This document shows, piece after piece, positions 62,035 through 64,000 of a stretch of DNA of 64,000 nt (its first letter is position 1; each line of letters starts with the position of its first letter). The stretch is from Candidatus Fermentibacterota bacterium (GTDB lineage: Bacteria > JAFGKV01): the NCBI GenBank assembly GCA_016928395.1, contig JAFGKV010000036.1, positions 1 through 64,000 on the forward strand, read 5' to 3'. Both the position numbers and the translations under genes were made by a program. The notes under the pieces are model-generated. The model was not told the origin of the DNA and ran no database searches. It saw only the letters and a program-made list of their open reading frames with translations.

Positions 62035-63801
62035 CTATTCACCAGCATAGATAACGGCGATCTTTGTCGCCTCAAGACGTTCAACCTCCGAGTCCATCTG
62101 CTTGGACTTTTTCTCGACATACTGGGCACGTTCGGTATCATTGCCGGCGCGGAAGAGCTGACGGGCCCTCTCGAAGTAGTCCTTCGCCTGCCGCACCATG
62201 ACGATGGCTTCGTCGAACATCTTCTCGGCTTGGTCATACCTCAAAACGTAGTCGATGTTCTTGTCCTTCACATGGTCCCTGGCGGCCTGTTCCTTCCTTT
62301 CGGACTCGCGCTCCTTGATCTCTCCCGCGGCCATGAGCACGATGGGTTCGGAGGGGCCTTTCCGGAGAGCGTCTCCGATCTGATTCCGCGCCTGGTCCAG
62401 CCTTCCTACATCCGCCAGGGCCAAGGCCAAAAACGCCATGGCATTCACGTTGTCCGGGCTGCGCTTGACCACGTCGTGCAGCCGCTTGATGGCCTGTTCC
62501 TGCCTGCCTGCCCGGGCAAAGATGGGAACCTGGAGCTGAATGGGCTCGATGTTCTCAGGATCGAGCCGCTCCCATTCCTGGTAGATTTCCAATGCCCCCC
62601 TATCGTCACCGGTGTCTTCCAGAGCCTTGCCCAGGTACTTGTACACCGATGCGCCGGCCACGCCGGTCTCGTCTATCACCACGCCAATGCCCCGGCGAAC
62701 AAGATCAACAATCTGCGGCCGGGTGAATCCCATGGTATCCTGTCCTGCCCTGCCGAAATCACCAACCACAAGGTAGTCGGAGCCGGTGGCGACTATCCGG
62801 CGCCACGCAAAGGAATAGGTCGAATCCCTTTCGACCACCGACACATAGATCTTGAACGCGTCACCGATCATGCCCAAGTCTTCATACAGCCTGGCCAACG
62901 ACGCGACATACGCAATATCGTCAGTATAGGTCATGGCCTGGTGAAGCAAGTCGGTGGCCTCATCCGAACGGCCGAGGGACCTCAGGCACTGCGCCCAGTT
63001 GAAGTAGACCGGCGTGTAGCTGCTGTCCGCGGCCAAGGCCTTGCTGAAAAACGGCAGGGCCTCTTCGCAGCGATCGCGCTTCTGCAACAGCACGGCCTTG
63101 TAGTAGAACGACTGGCCAAAGGACGGATCCATGGCGATGGCGGAGTCAACCAGTGCCTCGGCCTGCGTCAGGCTGTCGAGGCTGTAGTGGCAGGTCACCT
63201 CGCCAACCAACGCCGCGACATAGCTTGGATCTATGGCCGAAGACTGCTGAAACCCCCGCAGTGCATTGACATAATCACCCGACTGGAGGTACTGCAGTGC
63301 CATCTGGTAATGCCGTTCCGCCTGGAATCTGGTGAAACCACGATACTCGTCCGCCACCTGCTGGGCGAACTGCGCCTTGGACTTCTTGCTGTCCTCGACA
63401 TCCCCCTTCGTCGTCCCCGATTGGGCGGTGCCCACCTGCAAGAAACGAACGGTAACCTTGTGGATCTTCCCCACCCGCACGGCATTGCCCATGACGAGGA
63501 AGTCCACCTCAATCTTCTTGCCCAGCTCCGCAGCGGCGGTATCCACGTCGGCATATGCGGGGTCGAAACCCATGCTCTTGGCCGATGCGGCCAGCTGCTT
63601 GTCAGTCAGCACCGCGGTGCTTGGGAGACGGCCCAGCGAAACTCTGATCTCCTGGGCCAGTTTCTTGGCAAATGACCCACTCTGCGGAGTCGAAACCTGC
63701 ATCTCCATCACGGCGATGCGCGTGGGCTCGTCTGCCGATACGAACAAGGGAACAGCGACGAGAACACACAGAGTCAAGAGCCCACGGAAATGCCGATTCA
63801 T
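62035..63801 (-). CDS. Secreted/periplasmic CsgG/FlgO-like plus TPR protein
   Basis: 588 residues from ATG 63801 after AAGGAGG. Signal peptide ends about FVSADE. Residues about 25-130 (RIAVMEMQVSTPQSGSFAKKLAQEI, VLTDKQLAASAKSMGF, AAAELGKKIEVDFLVMGNAVRVGK) follow the CsgG/FlgO-type alpha/beta module found in outer-membrane assembly proteins. From about 165 there are around eight TPR units (AERHYQMALQYLQSGDYVNALRGFQQ, FFSKALAADSSYTPVYFNWAQCLRS, LAKALEDTG-like). It is probably an envelope assembly or export scaffold. It lies 10 bases upstream of leuS. Confidence 0.75.
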   Translation of the reverse strand: MNRHFRGLLTLCVLVAVPLFVSADEPTRIAVMEMQVSTPQSGSFAKKLAQEIRVSLGRLPSTAVLTDKQLAASAKSMGFDPAYADVDTAAAELGKKIEVDFLVMGNAVRVGKIHKVTVRFLQVGTAQSGTTKGDVEDSKKSKAQFAQQVADEYRGFTRFQAERHYQMALQYLQSGDYVNALRGFQQSSAIDPSYVAALVGEVTCHYSLDSLTQAEALVDSAIAMDPSFGQSFYYKAVLLQKRDRCEEALPFFSKALAADSSYTPVYFNWAQCLRSLGRSDEATDLLHQAMTYTDDIAYVASLARLYEDLGMIGDAFKIYVSVVERDSTYSFAWRRIVATGSDYLVVGDFGRAGQDTMGFTRPQIVDLVRRGIGVVIDETGVAGASVYKYLGKALEDTGDDRGALEIYQEWERLDPENIEPIQLQVPIFARAGRQEQAIKRLHDVVKRSPDNVNAMAFLALALADVGRLDQARNQIGDALRKGPSEPIVLMAAGEIKERESERKEQAARDHVKDKNIDYVLRYDQAEKMFDEAIVMVRQAKDYFERARQLFRAGNDTERAQYVEKKSKQMDSEVERLEATKIAVIYAGE

Positions 63802-64000
63802 GATTCCTCCTTCTGAGGGAAAGACTCTTTGAAAACCGTTCACAACTCGCCCCGTGGGGAGCCGTAGATCCGTGCACTACATACACATCCAGGACCGCTG
63901 AACGGGCCCATCCTCAATGATGCACCCCGGTTTCCACCCGGTGTACACCGAGAGACGGCGCGCAACAGTGTTCCTTTGCAGCGGCCCTTCACGGATGTAT

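Noticed and set aside
62230-63675. 481-residue plus-strand open frame
   Set aside because: Antisense to the CsgG/TPR protein gene; no start signal or motif.

Overview
The window is about 64 kb of GC-rich bacterial chromosome without phage genes, insertion sequences or CRISPR arrays. Several features point to a high-GC member of the FCB superphylum, probably an uncultured lineage of the Eisenbacteria / Krumholzibacteriota / Latescibacterota kind. These are a PorV/PorQ-like outer-membrane protein, a TonB-dependent receptor with an N-terminal carboxypeptidase-regulatory-like domain, three secreted proteins ending in FlgD-Ig or type IX secretion-like sorting domains, and many lipoproteins. The phylum is an inference; no rRNA gene is present.

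Layout. 0.2-7.9 kb (+): an MFS/BT1-like transporter with a large hydrophilic insertion, a 1190-residue adenylate cyclase/ATPase/TPR signalling protein, a polyphosphate glucokinase and a monofunctional peptidoglycan transglycosylase whose 3' end overlaps a convergent membrane-protein gene. 7.7-11.3 kb (-): that membrane protein and a secreted glycoside-hydrolase-like protein. 12.1-15.5 kb (+): an alpha/beta hydrolase, then a small ribbon-helix-helix-like protein with a promoter and operator-like palindrome, followed by cysD and cysN (sulfate activation to APS). 15.9-20.8 kb (-): a second glycoside-hydrolase-like protein with a sorting tail, a lipoprotein and a sulfatase-like alkaline-phosphatase-superfamily lipoprotein.

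21.0-34.6 kb (-): one tightly packed run of ten genes. The upstream part encodes a cell-surface apparatus: two secreted proteins, a lipoprotein, a TonB receptor, a PorV-like barrel and a beta-propeller lipoprotein. The downstream part encodes carbamate kinase, hypoxanthine phosphoribosyltransferase, thymidine kinase and an SH3/TPR lipoprotein. 34.6-41.0 kb (+): a Mut7-C RNase-like protein, a GT-C/TPR membrane protein, a cytochrome b5-DUF2231 fusion and a YfhO-like membrane protein.

41.2-47.2 kb (-): tRNA-Leu(UAA), aroB, a 701-residue protein that looks like a tandem NYN/PIN-like protein with C-terminal winged-helix regions, a DUF116-like membrane protein and a fused glutamate formiminotransferase/cyclodeaminase. 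47.4-57.5 kb (-): a stop/start-overlapping island of GT-C-like membrane enzymes, a GT2 glycosyltransferase and a B12-type radical SAM enzyme, probably for a surface glycolipid or polysaccharide, ending in a stand-alone response regulator. 57.6-63.8 kb (-): a cyclophilin lipoprotein, an unknown lipoprotein, leuS and a CsgG-like/TPR protein.

Intergenic regions hold several GC-rich hairpins, mostly without U-tracts, and one short dispersed-type repeat. The most interesting leads are the tandem-NYN-like protein, the putatively autoregulated double-RHH/cysDN operon, the surface operon, the GT-C/radical SAM island and the paired glycoside-hydrolase-like proteins. No complete novel system can be proven from the sequence alone.
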